This document shows, piece after piece, positions 1 to 12,703 of a DNA stretch of 64,000 nucleotides. Made by a program: the position numbers and the translations under genes. The notes under the pieces were generated by a model that did no database searches, had not been told where the DNA came from, and saw only the letters and a list, made by a program, of their open reading frames with translations. The stretch comes from Paguma larvata (Eukaryota > Chordata > Mammalia > Carnivora > Viverridae). Positions within the stretch are counted from its first letter, which is position 1; each line of letters starts with the position of its first letter. Where the stretch lies: positions 78,772,502-78,836,501 of the forward strand of contig CM057832.1 in assembly GCA_030068075.1 (NCBI GenBank). The letters run 5' to 3'.

Positions 1-42
1 GAGCCCAAGGTCACGAGTCACATGCTCCACCGACTGAGCCAG
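1..42 (-). mobile_element. CAN-SINE head fragment at window edge
   Basis: Ends in CACCGACTGAGCCAG, the reverse of the tRNA-Lys-like SINE head. The rest lies left of the window. Confidence 0.6.
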
Positions 43-425
43 AAAAATCAGATACAGGAGTGGAGGACTAGATGGTGCCCCATATTGTTAGGAATTTAAT
101 TATTTCTAGAATGCTCTTCCTCTGGTGTTCATTAATATAAGCACCTCTCAAGGTCTAACTTGGCCCTTTTCCTCATAGGCCTGTAAATTACCTGCATCGT
201 GCTCTTTCTAGGTGATAACATCTATTCTCAGGGCATCTATTGGTTCCTCCGTATGGCTGATTCTGAATTACTTTTTTAGATCTTAACTCCAGATCTGTAT
301 TTCCAAAGGATGGCTGGAATTCTCTCCATTCTCTCTCCCCTCAAACTCAGTCTATCTGAAACTCAGTGTACGATCATCCCTTTATAAGGAGAAAGGTAAA
401 AAGCTCTTCCTTCCTTCTCTTGGCC

Positions 426-755
426 TGTCTTGGTCTGTGCAGTCTTCTGTAATAAAATATCACAGACTAGGTAGCTAATAAACCACAGAAATAAATTTCT
501 CACAGCTCTGGGAGCTGGAAGTCCAATATCACGGTGCCGGCATGGTTGGATGAGGGACCGCTTGCAGGTCTGAGACTTCTTGCTGTGTCCTTACACAGGT
601 GGATGGGGCTGGGAGCTCTGCGGAGTCTCTTAGGTAAGGAAATAATCCCATCGTGAGGGCTCCACCGCCCGAGGGCTTCACTCCCCAAAGCCATCATTTT
701 TGAGGGTTTGGATTTCTCAGTATACGAATTTGGGAAGGACATTCAGACCATGGCA
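426..755 (-). mobile_element. MLT1-type MaLR solo LTR (old endogenous retroviral LTR)
   Basis: About 330 bp with TG...CA ends on the + strand (TGTCTTGGTCTGTGCAG at 426, ending CCATGGCA at 755) that matches the reverse of the MLT1 consensus as I know it. No internal retroviral coding sequence is attached. Divergence is high, consistent with an ancient eutherian insertion. Confidence 0.75.
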
Positions 756-1092
756 GCCCTTCTTGCCTCTCACTAAAACCTAGATGAGAAAACTCAGTTA
801 AGTCAAATGTCCTTACCCTCCTCTATAATCACTATCCTACCTCCCCAGTGCCCCATCGGACCAACGCATTTGTCCCTCCCACTCACACTGTTCAGGATGA
901 TTTGTGTAGTCTTCTTACTTCTCTCTCTGTCCCCAGGTGTCCCCACCTTTCCCAGGGACCCCTTTCATGGCCAGCAGTGACCTTACAAAAGCATGGACTG
1001 AATCGTGGCATTGACTCCCATCATTTGATTCTTAAAAACATGCAATAACTCCCCCAAGAAGAAGCAAATAACATAAAAATTTGTAAGCATGA

Positions 1093-1302
1093 GGGGCGCC
1101 TGGGTGGCTCACTTGGTTAACCGTCTGATCTCAGCGCAGGTCATGATCTCACAGTCCACGAGTTTGAGCCTCGCATCGGGCTCTGCACAGACAGTGTGAA
1201 GCCTGCTTTGGAATCTTTGTCTCCCTCTCTCTCTGCTCCTCTCTGGCCCTCTCTCCCTCCCTCCCTCCCTCTCTCTCTCAAAAATAAACAAACATTAAAA
1301 AA
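1093..1302 (+). mobile_element. CAN-SINE
   Basis: Head GGGGCGCCTGGGTGGCTCAC, TC-rich body and AAAATAAACAAACATTAAAA tail. Target-site duplication TTGTAAGCATGA (1081-1092) / TTGTAAGCCTGA (1303-1314). Confidence 0.95.
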
Positions 1303-2466
1303 TTGTAAGCCTGAGATTTAAAGCCCAAACACAGAATGACAAGTGACATTTTGTCTTTATTTTTTATCTTTTTTGGTTTTTAGTTGAAGTATAGTTGACA
1401 TGTAATATTATATTTGTTTCAGGTGTACAACATAGCGATTCAGGAGTTATATACATTACAATATGCTCACCACAAGAAACGTAATTACCACATTTCCATA
1501 CACAGTTATTACAATATTATTGGCTCTCTTGCTTATGCTATATTTTTCATCACTGTGACTTAATTTTCAATAACTCTATTTTGCCTATTCCTCTGCCCAC
1601 CTCCCTCTGGCAACCACCAGTTTGTTCTCTATATTTTTGAGTGTGTTTCTATTTTGTTGCTGTTTGTTTCTTTTATTTTTTAGATTCCACATATAAGTGA
1701 AATCACAGAGTATTTGCCTTTCTCTCTCTGACTTATTTCAGTTAGCATAATACCCTGAAGCTCCATCCATGTTGTCATGACTAGGAAAATCTCACTCTTC
1801 TTTGTGGCTGAGTAACATCTCATTGTGTATATAAACCGCATCTTCTTTATCCATTCATCTACAGACCATCTACAGATCAACACGTAGGTTGCTTCCATAT
1901 CTTGGCTTTTGTAAATAATGCTGCCATGAACACAGGCGTGCAGATGTCTTTTCGTGATAGTGTTTGCGTTTTCCTTGGGTAATTACCCAGAAGTGGAATT
2001 ACTGGAGCATATGGTAATTCTATTTTTAGTTTTTGGGGGACCCTCCATACTGTTTTCCACAGTGGCTGCACCAATTTACATTCCCACCAACAGTGCACAA
2101 GTGTTCTCTTTTCTCCACATCCTTACCAACATTTGTTGTTTTGTTTGTCTTTTTATTTTTAGCCATTCTGCTGGGGCGAGGTGATACTTCATTGTGATTT
2201 TGATTTACATTTCCTACGTGATTAGCGATGCTGGGCATCTTTTCATGTATCTCTTGGCCATCTGTATGTCTTGTTGGAAAAAATGTTCAGGTCCTCTGCC
2301 CATTTTCAATCAGATTATTTGGGGTTTTTTTTTTTGGTGTCAAGTTGCATGAGGTGTTTTTAATATATATTTTGATATTAACCCCTTATTGGATTTATCA
2401 TTTGTAAATATCTTCTCCCATTCACTGTCTTTTCATTTTGTTGATGGTTTCCTTCACTGTTCAAGA

Positions 2467-2664
2467 TTTTTTTTAACATATTTCTTCTATTTATTTAAGT
2501 TTATTTATTTATTTTGAGACAAGGGGGAGAGAGGGAATTCCAAGCAGGCTCTATACTGTCAGCACTAAACCCAATGAAGGGCTCAAACTCACAAGCCTCA
2601 AGATCATGACCTGAGGCAAAATCAAGAGTAAGACACTTAACCGACTGAGCCACCCAGGCGCCCC
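2467..2664 (-). mobile_element. CAN-SINE inside old L1M
   Basis: T-rich tail on the left and head reverse complement (GAGCCACCCAGGCGCCCC) ending at 2664. The flanking L1 sequence is interrupted. Confidence 0.93.
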
Positions 2665-4286
2665 TCAAAAGCTTTTTATTTCCATGTACTGCCAGTTATC
2701 TATTTTGGCTTTTGTTGCCCTTCCTGAGGAGACATAGTCAGAAAAATATTGTTAAGGCCAACGTCCATGAGCTTACTACCTGTGTTTTCTTTCAGGAGTT
2801 TTATGATTTCAGGTCTCACAGTTAGATCTTTAATCCATTTTGAGTCTACTTTTGTGTATGGTGTAAGAAAGTGATCCAATTTCATGCTTTTCCATACGGC
2901 TGTCCATTTGTCCCAACAGTGTTTGTAGAAGAGGCTCTCTTTTCCCCGTTGTGTATTCTTGCCTCCATTGTTAGAGATTTATTGACCATATGAGCATGGG
3001 TTTATTTCTGGGCTCTCAGTTCTGTCCCGTTGATCTATGTGTCTTTTCGTGCCAGTACCATACTGCTTTGATTACCACAGCTTTGTAGTGTCACTTGAAA
3101 TCTGGAAGTGTGCCGCCTCCAGCTTTGTTCTTCTTAAGATTGCTTCAGCTATGCAAGCTCTTTTGTGGTTCCATATAGATTTTAGTTATGTTTTGTTCCA
3201 GTTCTGTGAAAAATACTATTGGTATTTTGATAGGAATTGCACTGAATCTATAGATTGCTTTGGGTAGTACAGATATTTTAACAATATTGATTCTTCCAAT
3301 CCATTAGCATGGTATATCGTTCCATTTATTTGTGACATATTGAATGTATTTTATCAATGCCTTATAGTTTTCAGAGAACAGATCTTTCACTTCTTTGGTT
3401 AAATTTATGTCTAAGTATTTTATTCTTTGTGATGCAATTGTAAATGGGCTTGTTTTCTCCTTTCCCTTTCTGCTCTTTCATTATCAGTGTATAGAAACAC
3501 AACAGATTTCTGTATATTCATTTTATCTCCTATAATTTTACTGAATTCATTTATTCCAGCAGTTTTCAGTGGAGTCTTTAGGGTTTTCTATGTATATCTA
3601 GCACCATGTCATCTGTAAGTAGTGGCAGTTTACTTCTTTCTTACCAATCTTGACACCTTTTATTTCTTTTTTTGTTTCATGGTTGTGGCCAGGACTTCCA
3701 AACTCTGTTAAATAAAAGTAGTGAGAGTGGACATCCATGTCTTGTTCCTGATCTTAGAAGAAAAGATTTCAGCTTTCACCACTGAGTACGATGCCAGATG
3801 TGGGTTTGTCACACATGGTCTTTATTATGTTGAGGTATGTTCCTTCTGTACCACTTTGTTGAGAGTTTTTATCATGAATAAAAACTCATGAATGTTGAAT
3901 TTTTTCAAATGCTTTTTCTGCACCTATTGAGGTTATCATCTGATTTTTATCCTTCATTTCGTTAATGAGGTGGCTCACATTGATTGGTTTGTGGATACGA
4001 ACCATCCTTGTATTCCTGGAGTAATCCCATTTGATCATGGTGAAGAATCTTTTTAATGTACATTCTAATTTGGTTTGCTAATATTTTGTTGAGTATTTTT
4101 GTATATATATTTATCAGGGATGTTGGTCTGTAATTTTTTTATTTTTTAATTTTGGAGTGCCTTTGATATCAGTATCAGGGTAATGCTGGCCCCATAGAAT
4201 GATTTAAAAAGCATTCCCTCTACTTCTATTTTCAGAATAGTTTGAGAAGGATAGATATTAACTTTTCTTTAAATGTTTGGTAGAGA

Positions 4287-4498
4287 GACGCCTGGGTGGT
4301 TCAATTGGTCAAGTGTCTGACTCTTGATTTCAGCTAAGGTCATGATCTCACAGTTTGTGAGTTCAAGCCCCGCATAGGGTTCTGCGCTGATAGTGCTGAA
4401 CTTGCTTGGAATTCTCTCTCTAGCTCTCCCTCTTGCCTCTCTCTCTCTCCCCCCCCCCCGTCTCTCTCTTTCAAAATAAATAAGTAAACTTTTTTAAA
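4287..4498 (+). mobile_element. CAN-SINE inside old L1M (first of two)
   Basis: Head ACGCCTGGGTGGTTCAATTG with a C-run and TC body. Flanked by degraded copies of AATGTTTGGTAGA / AACGTTTGTAGAA. Confidence 0.92.
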
Positions 4499-4524
4499 AC
4501 GTTTGTAGAATTTGCCTGTGAAGA

Positions 4525-4659
4525 GATGCCTGGATAGTTCAGTTGATTAAGTGTCCGACTCCAGCTCAGGTCATGATCTCACAGTTCGTGAGTTTGAGCC
4601 CCACATCAGGCTCTGCACTGACAGTGTGGAGCCTGCTTGGGATTCTCTCTCTCCCTCTC

Positions 4660-4703
<44 letters not shown>

Positions 4704-4756
4704 CCTCCACCCCCACCCTCTCTCTCAAAATAAATAAATGAACTTTAAAAAAAACA
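4525..4756 (+). mobile_element. CAN-SINE inside old L1M (second of two), expanded TC tract
   Basis: Only about 25 bp of L1 separates it from the preceding SINE. Its internal CT repeat is expanded (about 4648-4700). Flanks TTTGCCTGTGAAG / TTTACTTGCAAAG are a diverged duplication. Confidence 0.93.
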
Positions 4757-4965
4757 TTTACTTGCAAAGCCATTTGTTCCTGGACATCTAGTTGTTGGGA
4801 GGTTTTTGATTACTGATTCAATTTTGTCTGTTCGGATTTTCTATTTCTTCAATATTCAGTCTTGGAAGATTGTTTGCTTCTAGGAATTTATCCATTTCTT
4901 CTAGTTGTCCAATGTGTTGGCATATTATTTTCTATAAGTAGTCTCTTATAATCCTTGTTTTATGT

Positions 4966-5043
4966 TATGTTATATATATTATATGATATATGATATTATA
5001 TATTTTATATTATGTGATATATATTATATGATATGATATATTT
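4966..5043. repeat. AT-rich (TATATTA)n-like low-complexity tract
   Basis: Irregular TATAT/GATAT repeats within the old L1M. Confidence 0.8.
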
Positions 5044-5682
5044 GTATTTCTGTGGGTCAGTTGTAACTTCTCTTTTATTCCTGATTTTCTTTATTTTTAC
5101 TTCTCTTTTTTTCTTGATGAATATGCCTAAAGATTTGTCAATTTTATTCATCTTTTCAAAGAACCAGCTCCTAGTTTCATTTACTTTTATTATGTTTTTT
5201 TTTTACCCTCTATTTGATTTATTTCCCCTCTCACCTCTACTTTTCCTTCCTTCTACTAACTTTGGGCTTTGTTTGTTCTTTTGTCATTTTGTTGTTTGTT
5301 TAGGTGTACAATTAAATTATTTACTTGAGATTTTTCTATCACTATAAACTTCCCTCTTAGAACTGCTTTTGCTGCATCCCAAAGATTTTGAACTGCAGTG
5401 TTTGCATAGTGATTTGTCTCCTGGTATTAGTTGTTTCCTCTTCGATTTCTCTGTCAACACACTAGTTATTTAGTAACATGTTGTTGAGCCTCAATTGTTT
5501 GTGTTTTTCCCATTTTTTCCTTGTAACTGATTTCCAGTTTCATACTGTTGCAGTCAGAAAAGATGCTTGACACGATTTCAGTCTTCTTAAAAGTATCGAG
5601 ACGTGCTGTGGCCTAACCTGTGATCTATCCTGGAGAATGTTTCAAGATGCACTTGAAAAGAATGTGCATGTATTCTGCTTTG

Positions 5683-6455
5683 GAGAGGCCATCAGACCCG
5701 ACTGAGGCTGCCCACCTGATATGGCAAGGTGGGAGCTGCTTTGGAGGGGAGCCCACCGGGGTGGACCTGCCGGGGAACACCAGGGCTGGGCAAACAGGGC
5801 TGGTGAGGTAGACGGAGAGTGTCAGCACTGGCTTGTGCAAATCTTCAGCTATCAATGCTGAAGGAGGGCAAGGAAATGGCAGCCACCAACACTCCTGTTC
5901 CTGTAGAAAGCTCCTATAGATCCCTGCCCCTCTGGCACACATCCTAAAACGAGTCAACAAATCTCTTTTGTGTATTACCCAGGCACTTTTCAAAATCTTG
6001 CTTCTCTGCTGCATCTCAGGCTAAGTGTTGAAGCCTGCTGACTCGTTAAGGATGGGGACTCGGTTTCCCATAGCCTTCTGTCTTCCCAGAGTTTAGCCCT
6101 ACTGATTTTCAAAGCCAGATGCTACGGGTACTCCTCTTCCTGGTACAGGACCCCAGGGCTGAGGGTGCCCGGTGTGGGGCTAGGTCCCCTCACTCACTGC
6201 TCCGTGTCTGTGATCTCCCTCCCACTTGCAGGTAGTCATCCTGGGTGTTTGGTTCCTAACTGCATCTCTCTCCCTCCTGACCTTTTCGATGTGACCTTCC
6301 CTTTATGGCTCTAGCTATAGAAGATGTGTTCTTCTAGTCTTCAGGTGGTTTTTAGAGTGAGTTCTAATGTGTGTAGTTATTGCCTCAGCGTATCTGCGGG
6401 AGGTCATTAGCTCAGGAGCCTCCTATCTGCCATCTTCTCTGACTCCAGCAGGTGG
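5683..6455 (-). mobile_element. Probable L1 5'-UTR remnant adjoining the old L1M copy
   Basis: The segment ends with CTATCTGCCATCTTCTCTGAC, which resembles the reverse of an L1 5' terminus (AGATGGCGGA type). If it belongs to the same insertion, ORF1 and the first half of ORF2 were lost by internal deletion. The family call is from memory and could be wrong. No other feature was seen here. Confidence 0.35.
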
Positions 6456-7299
6456 TTTTATTTCAAGTGCCAACACCAACTGATCAGTGGTGGCTTCTTA
6501 GAGAATTGTGGTGAGCAGGATTCTGAGACGTCGTATAAACTCAGGAAGAACGGGTAGCAATGGGCATAAGAGGGGGAAGTAGACATCTTCAGTCTAGGCT
6601 CAATGTACTTTATTGCTTTTTCCTACATTCTCTGGCATTAACTGCTCAGCCAAAAGAACTACTCATTGATACCCAAATACACCACCTAATCCACAAAGAG
6701 CATCTATTTTCATGATTCCTATCTTCTTGATAAGTGGCTCAACTTCCACTTATTAAAATCCTCACCTTTTTCCTCTAATACTCTACCTTCACATTTTATA
6801 ACTTGTCCCTCCATTGAATATGTATTAACCTCATTCGTATTATAAGTAATATGTGAGTACTATATGTGTGCGTATGTAGGCGTGTATTTCTGCCTTTCCC
6901 ACTGGACAATAAACCCTTTGAAGGCAAGGAACATATCTTACTTACCTCCCAACCCCTAGATCTCATCCACTACCTTAGACATTGCAAATACTCAACAGCA
7001 TTTTAGGGGATGTAAGAATTAATTACCTAAGAATTAATTAACTAATATTCTGCTGGCGCGATAGTCAGAAAGTCACAAGGAATATCCAGGGAACTGGAAT
7101 CACCTCAGAAACAGACACTCTTAAAGGAATCTCCCAGTTTCCATCAGTGATCCACAAGACAGCAGCCCCCTGCCTCTGAGGAAGGTGGTAGAGCTGCAAA
7201 TTCAAGAGAAGACTCTTCTTCTGTAGGGTAGCGGTATAGCACTCAACGCTTAGGAGACCGTACGGGCCCACCAGACAAGCTCTGTGCCCCTTTCACCCA
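6456..7299. other. Intergenic, one L2-like scrap (about 6890-7015)
   Basis: Mostly unrecognised sequence. 6890-7015 resembles the + strand L2 3' end (ATAAACCCTTTGAAGGCAAGG). No coding potential is supported. Confidence 0.4.
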
Positions 7300-7410
7300 C
7301 TGAGTTGTGGAAGATATGACTTGCCCAATGTCACACGTGCGCTCATAAGCAGGAGACTCCCACTTCAAATCCATGACTCACCTAAAGTTCTGCTCTTCTG
7401 CCTCACCAAT
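7300..7410 (-). repeat. MIR fragment
   Basis: ACTTGCCCAATGTCACACGT followed by the diverged remainder matches the reverse of the MIR core. Confidence 0.55.
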
Positions 7411-7839
7411 GAGTTTGGGGTAAATTTTAGTATACAGAAAGGAACCCACTGCTATTAAAAATAATAATACGTTGGAAAGCTACTGCTACTTGTCCTACAG
7501 AGGTCTCAGATCCTCCACGCAGACCCCCTAAACCATTTATCAGTGCGCCCCCAAACTGGAGACTCAGCCCTAAAGACCAGGCAAAGATTGTTTTCAAAGA
7601 GAGATTTCAAACCACCTTACCCTCCACTGGCAGCTTAAGGTGGTGATTGAAGGAAGAGCATCGACCCAAAGCCCTAGCCCTCAGTTCTCTCAGGTCATAC
7701 AACAAATCGGGGAACACTGTTGGTAATAACATGACAGCCTGAACAACTGAAAAAGAAGTCAGAGGCATGGGCGGGGGGGTGCTTTCTTTCCCTCACAGGA
7801 AAATGACTTTCGTTGTCCTTGTCTCTTTAATGCCTTAAA

Positions 7840-7979
7840 GGGAAGTAAGAAAGGGTAGGGGGAGATGGTGAGAAGGAGGGAGGGTGCAGAAGGGAAGGGA
7901 AGAGAGAGAAGGAAGGAAAAAAAGGAAGGAAGGGAGGAGGGAAGGGAAAAAAGAAGGAAAAAAAAAAGAAAGAAAAACA
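7840..7979. repeat. Purine-rich (GGAA)n-type tract
   Basis: About 140 bp almost entirely G/A on the + strand, including AAGGAAGGAAGGGAGGAGGG. Such tracts can adopt triplex structure. Confidence 0.9.
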
Positions 7980-8314
7980 TCAAGGAGAGATAGTGACAGA
8001 CTTGTTAATTTCCAGAGTTGAAGCCGAAGTCCGGACTTAGACAAAGGACCTCACAGGCATTTTGTTCTTCCAAGGGCTGCAATGCTTGGGATTTTTCATT
8101 TTGCACAGTGAAAAGCCAACGATGGGAGCCAAAACCGGAGAGAACACAAAGATTTCAACAATTTGGGGGTTATCTTCCCTGCCTTTTCCCCTCTGTGTCT
8201 GTGTGATTCCTCAGACAAAGTGGGTTGGAGAAGTTCAAGCTCAGTTCACAGAAGAGAACATTCTGTACTCTGCACAACAGGCTGGGCTGCTCTCTGTAAA
8301 ACAAAATCAACAGC

Positions 8315-8515
8315 ATGATCTCAGCCGCGGCGGCGGCAGGCACCGCGCCGCCAACCCACGGCCCCAGCGTTTGAATAGAGCGGCTGTCAAAGGCCCTGCG
8401 GAAGGTCCCGGGAGGCCCGGCCACACGCACATGCGCACCGCAGGCTCCCGCGCGCAATTTCACGCCCGCCCCGGAGCCAGAGGCCACAGAAAAGACTTTC
8501 GGCCCCGTTGTTACT
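8315..8515. promoter_or_regulatory. Isolated CpG-dense block, candidate distal regulatory element
   Basis: A short stretch with GCGGCGGCGG, CCGCGCCGCC and many further CpGs stands out in otherwise CpG-poor intergenic DNA about 43 kb before KLF9. It is followed by an AT-rich segment with homeodomain-like motifs (TAATTACAG near 8565, CTGTAATCAAATGACAG near 8660). No transposon is recognised here. The function is unknown. Confidence 0.4.
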
Positions 8516-8519
8516 TCTT

Positions 8520-11500
8520 CTCCCCAGCGGGTCAAGAAGTTGTTTGGCTCTTTCTTTGGGGAGAGTAATTACAGCTGAAACATTTCCAAGGAAACAAGCC
8601 CCTGCGTGTTCATTTCTGCTCTGGAATTGATTGGAGCTTTTCTGACGGTTTTGATGTTACTGTAATCAAATGACAGCCTTCACGCTGAATCTGCCCCTGC
8701 TTTTCTACTCGGGCAGGGAGAGGCGAGGAAGGAGGAGAGCTAGCTGGGCGCTGGAGCCCCTCACCCACCCTCTAAGCTTTTCGATTTCCTTCTGGATCCC
8801 TGGGGGTTTTTTTGTTTGTTTGTTGTTTTTTCTGCTTTGGTCTAGAAGTTAGCATGCAATTCAGTAAATATTTATTGAGGATATATATGGTGTCAGGCAC
8901 TGCCCGTAGAATAATATTCATAGCAAGATTTTTTTTCCCAGTGAAGAGAAAACACCTAGCATTGAAGCCAACCAGAAGAGAGAAGGTGGCAGGCGAGGGA
9001 TGGGCTGTTTTCTGGAGAAGGTCTGGAGACTGAGGTACCAGAAGGCCCGCACACAGGTGGGTGTTTTTAAGTATGAAACGCAGACGTCTGGATTGAGACT
9101 GCTTCCCCAGTGTTCTTTCCATGCTGAGTTCAAGCCCAGCTGCTGGAGGAAGGAATGGCAACAAGAATGCAGGGCAGTGGCAGTGTGGCCTCTGTGCCCC
9201 CTGAGGTCCCTGTCCCCTGTGCTGTTCCAGGATGCAGAGGCCAGCAGGGCTGAGGGACAGGGTGGAGAGATGGAAAGTAGAAAAACCAGGGCTCTGAGGC
9301 CTGCCAGATGCTTGGAATCCTGGTCAACCTCAGGCAAGATCCCGGACTTTGTGCCCATGAGTCTCTGTGCCCTCCTCAGCTATTAACTGGGACAAGGACC
9401 ACCGGTTTTGTAGAACTACTGCCTACCGTAGAATGTAAGGAAATTCTATATGCCTTTGCGTGGCATAGATGAGATAATAGTAATGATTGTTGTTATTAGT
9501 GCAAGTACTGTTCAGAGCAAGCTGCTAACTGGTGTCCGCGAAGAACTTCCACCTCTGTGTCCTCTCAGATGTTTTCTTGCTCACACGTTTGCACACTTAC
9601 TGACTTAGTGAATGTCCATCGGACACCGGCACCTAGAGCTGTGCTCTGTGCAAGGCGCTGCCCCAGAGAATGAGGCAACAAGAGCCTTGGAGATACTTCC
9701 CCACCTCTCAAGGGAGGACAGTTCACACAGAGCAGCGGCAGAGCCTTGGGGCTTAATGAATGCTTCTTCAAAGCCTCCCTTTTTCATGCTCAGGTGCCTG
9801 CCTTCGAGGTCCCACACCCTCTCCCTGGCTGTCCCAAGCCATCCCAGAGAAAGAAGCTTCTGGGGAGCAGGGATTGGCAGGGAACAGCCCTGATGCAAGC
9901 TGTTTCTCGGGACTGCCCTTCTAGAATGTAAACAGCCTTTCTCACTTCAGGACTGGAGCTCCTGCCAAGACTTTGAAAAACAAGTTACACAAGCACCTTT
10001 GGAAAGGTTGGACATGCGGCATCACGGCTGCTGCTACGTGGGGAGGTGGGGTAGGGGAGTGTAGACAGAGGTAGCCCCAAGGAGCTCAGTCAGGGACAAT
10101 ACATAAACCTAGAAACACAAGGCTCACCAGGCTGGGAGTTCAGGAAAACACAAGCCCTCAGGTGCCAAACCAAGCCTGTGGAAGGAGTCAGCCATTGATA
10201 AATTCACAGACATCCCTGCTACCATCACTGATACGATCCCAGAGTTCAGTGGAAGAATTAGCTGCCATTAGAGCCAGGGCCCAGACCAAGGTGGGGCTCT
10301 CCTGGAGCTGGTCACCATGACATCCTAAATTCTTTCTCCCCCATGAAGATCACCTCCCTGACTATACCCACCACATGGTGGGCCCTGTTTAAAATTTTGG
10401 CAGCAGACAGCCTGGTGCAAAAATGCTACCCCCCCACCCACCACCACCACCACCTCTATTGGAGTCCTTTGCCAAGGGCGACTGCCAACTCCAGCCAGTT
10501 GCAAATGGAATTTCTCAGAATACCAGACTGTGTATGGGGCAGTAAAAGCAAAACCCTAGGGATCTGAGGTAGACCGAGCAAAATAAATTCAAGCGCTAGG
10601 CAATTGACCAAGATCTCAGCGGGAGTAAATGAAAGGAAGTCGTTCCCAGAGAATTAAGCAAGATTTCATACAACCCACACACTCTTGATGGGAGAAGAGC
10701 CTAAGAGAATGACGTTGGTCGCCCATTCATTATGTGCCAGGCACTTTACATACATTCTCTCATTTAATCCCCACGATAATCCTATACAGCAGCGAGGGAT
10801 GTTATTTCAGACGCACACAGCTCCAGCAATGGGCCCACCATCTTGTAGCCAAGTACCTGGCAGAATACTTAAAGCCAGGCCTATCCAGCACGGGAGCCCA
10901 GGCTCCTATCATTGCGGTATTCTGCCTCCTCGCATGTAAGGATCTTGTTAGAATGCTGTTGGAATCATCTTGCATGTTTATTTAGGATTTTCAGAGGCCA
11001 AAGTCTCAAGTAGAAGTCAAGACCAACTCTCCAGGCTCATGTATTTCCCTTCTCTCAGTATATATACTCAATCAGCAGTGGTTGTTGAGGATCCAGGGGA
11101 CATTGTGCTATGTCCTCTGGGGCATAGACAGGTCAATGGTGCATGAGTGCTGCCTTCAAGGAGCTTACTACAGTCCGTCTCAATAGGGTGGGTTGTGCTA
11201 TAATAATATTTTATGTTATTAATTATTCAAATAACCTCTAAATCTAATGTTGTGATAGAACAAAACAAAGGTTTACTTTTTGCTCACGCCATGTTTCCCT
11301 TATGAGTCAACCAGACCCCTACTCAAGAATTCAGACTGATAAACAATCCACCAGATACTTCTCACACTGCCAGTCACCACGTCAGGGGAAAGAGAGCATG
11401 ATCGATCACTCACCAGCTCTTAACACTTCTTCCCCTGAAAGCTTCCTCCCCAAAGGGGCCCGTGTCAATTCTGCTTACATTTCATTGGGCAAAGCAAATT

Positions 11501-12490
11501 AAATAGGCCCACATAACCACATATCTGAAGGGGTTAGATAAGCACAAACCTGCCCCAAGTCTGGGAATGGGGGGGGAATAAAACCCTGAAAATTTTAGTA
11601 AATAGATCTAATCATGACGACACTCTGGGAAGAAGAATGGCCTCAAAACCGCACACTCCAAAATTCCACAATAATGTAAGTCTGGATGATTAAGTGCCAT
11701 CAGAGTGGATATGTTCAGCGTTTAGATCCTGAGGACTCAAGAGAGTGAACTACGCCGGAGACCTCAGTGAAATGTCCTGAGGAAGGCAGGGCATTGAGTG
11801 TCTAAGAGTAGGAAGGACTCGAATGGACTAGACCAAGTGCATTCACCTTGGCCTTTAATAGGGTGAAGGTAGCCCACAACCTACGACTCTCATCAATGAC
11901 ATAGGCTGTTCCAGGCCTTGGTGAGACCACCCAAATGAACCCCTGAAGATTCAAGATTATTACGTACACATGGCAGCCTTGAGGAGGGAGGGCCCACCCT
12001 AGCTCAGCAGAGTTCTAGAGTCAGGGAGAAGTGACAGTTGACTGAAGCATGAGTTGAGAAAGTATGGAAGATGTTTGAGCAGAAAAAAACATGATCACAA
12101 TGGTTCTTGAGGGATTTTACTCTGTGGCCATATTCTTTTATTCTTCCATTTCACGAATATTTTAAATAGTTTGCGTAGGAGACACGGAATCGTATCAGGC
12201 TTAATTCCTACCATCAAGGTGTGCCAGGCTTTAGGAGAAAGAGCAGAAATGTAATTTTTTTTTTTACCTTTGCCTTTTAAGAGGTATCTCAAAGAGCTAG
12301 TTTGTTCAGTGGGAGGACCTAAAATTTCAAGGGTGCAAAGGATTTCATGGATTTCTTCTTTCTGTGGGAGAAAGGGTTGTAAGCGCTAAATAGAATAGAG
12401 GTGACAGTGAGGTATCCAGGGTGGGAGGCGGTCAGAGGACAGTGGAGAACGGAGGAGACAGGAGAGAAGTCCACTGGTAATAAGGACAAA
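8520..12490. other. Intergenic, mostly unique, old L2/MIR pieces
   Basis: Recognisable scraps: L2 reverse at about 8855-8925 (AGTAAATATTTATTGAGG) and 9600-9720; MIR + at about 9280-9500; MIR reverse at about 10720-10850 (TTATGTGCCAGGCACTTTAC); L2 reverse at about 11040-11180. No young transposon and no supported gene. Confidence 0.45.
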
Positions 12491-12496
12491 GACTTT

Positions 12497-12703
12497 GAGG
12501 GCACCCAGTGGCTCAGTGGGTTAAGCATCCAACTCTTGATTTTGGCTCAGGTCATGATCTCACCGTTCATGAGACTGAGCCCTGTGTTGGGCTCTATGCT
12601 GACAGTGTGGATACTGCTTGGGATTCTTTCTCTCCCTCTCTCTCTCTGCCACCCCCCCCCAAGCATGCATACACTCTCTCTCTCAAAAATAAACATTTAA
12701 AAC
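12497..12703 (+). mobile_element. CAN-SINE
   Basis: Head GCACCCAGTGGCTCAGTGGG, TC body with a C-run at 12651-12660, and tail AAAAATAAACATTTAAAA. Confidence 0.93.

Larger units (their letters stand above)
1340..5682 (-). mobile_element. Old L1M element (3' UTR and degraded ORF2), interrupted by CAN-SINEs
   Basis: The - strand carries the well-known L1M 3' end and ORF2 C-terminal remnants (reverse reading near 1680-1900 gives ...ISLICGI; 2050-2110 is the GTGGCTGCACCAATTTACAT segment), then increasingly degraded ORF2 up to about 5682. Many stops and indels show it is ancient. It is split by SINEs at 2467-2664, 4287-4498 and 4525-4756. A T-rich stretch at 1353-1380 marks its poly(A) side. Confidence 0.85.

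Noticed and set aside
426..755. Intact endogenous retrovirus
   Set aside because: Only LTR-type sequence is present here and at 19992-20362. No retroviral coding interior was seen anywhere in the window.
1093..1160. tRNA-Lys gene-like sequences (here and at the head of every CAN-SINE)
   Set aside because: The heads are SINE-derived with TC-rich bodies and A-rich tails, flanked by target-site duplications, so they are not tRNA genes.
5033..5347. 104-codon Phe/Leu-rich open frame
   Set aside because: It reads the sense strand opposite to the degraded L1M ORF2, whose A-rich codons give T-rich, Phe/Leu-rich shadows.
8062..8568. 168-codon open frame over the 8.3-kb CpG block, and 121 codons on the other strand
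   Set aside because: Both strands open because of CpG content; low-complexity Ala/Arg/Gly composition; no homology recognised.
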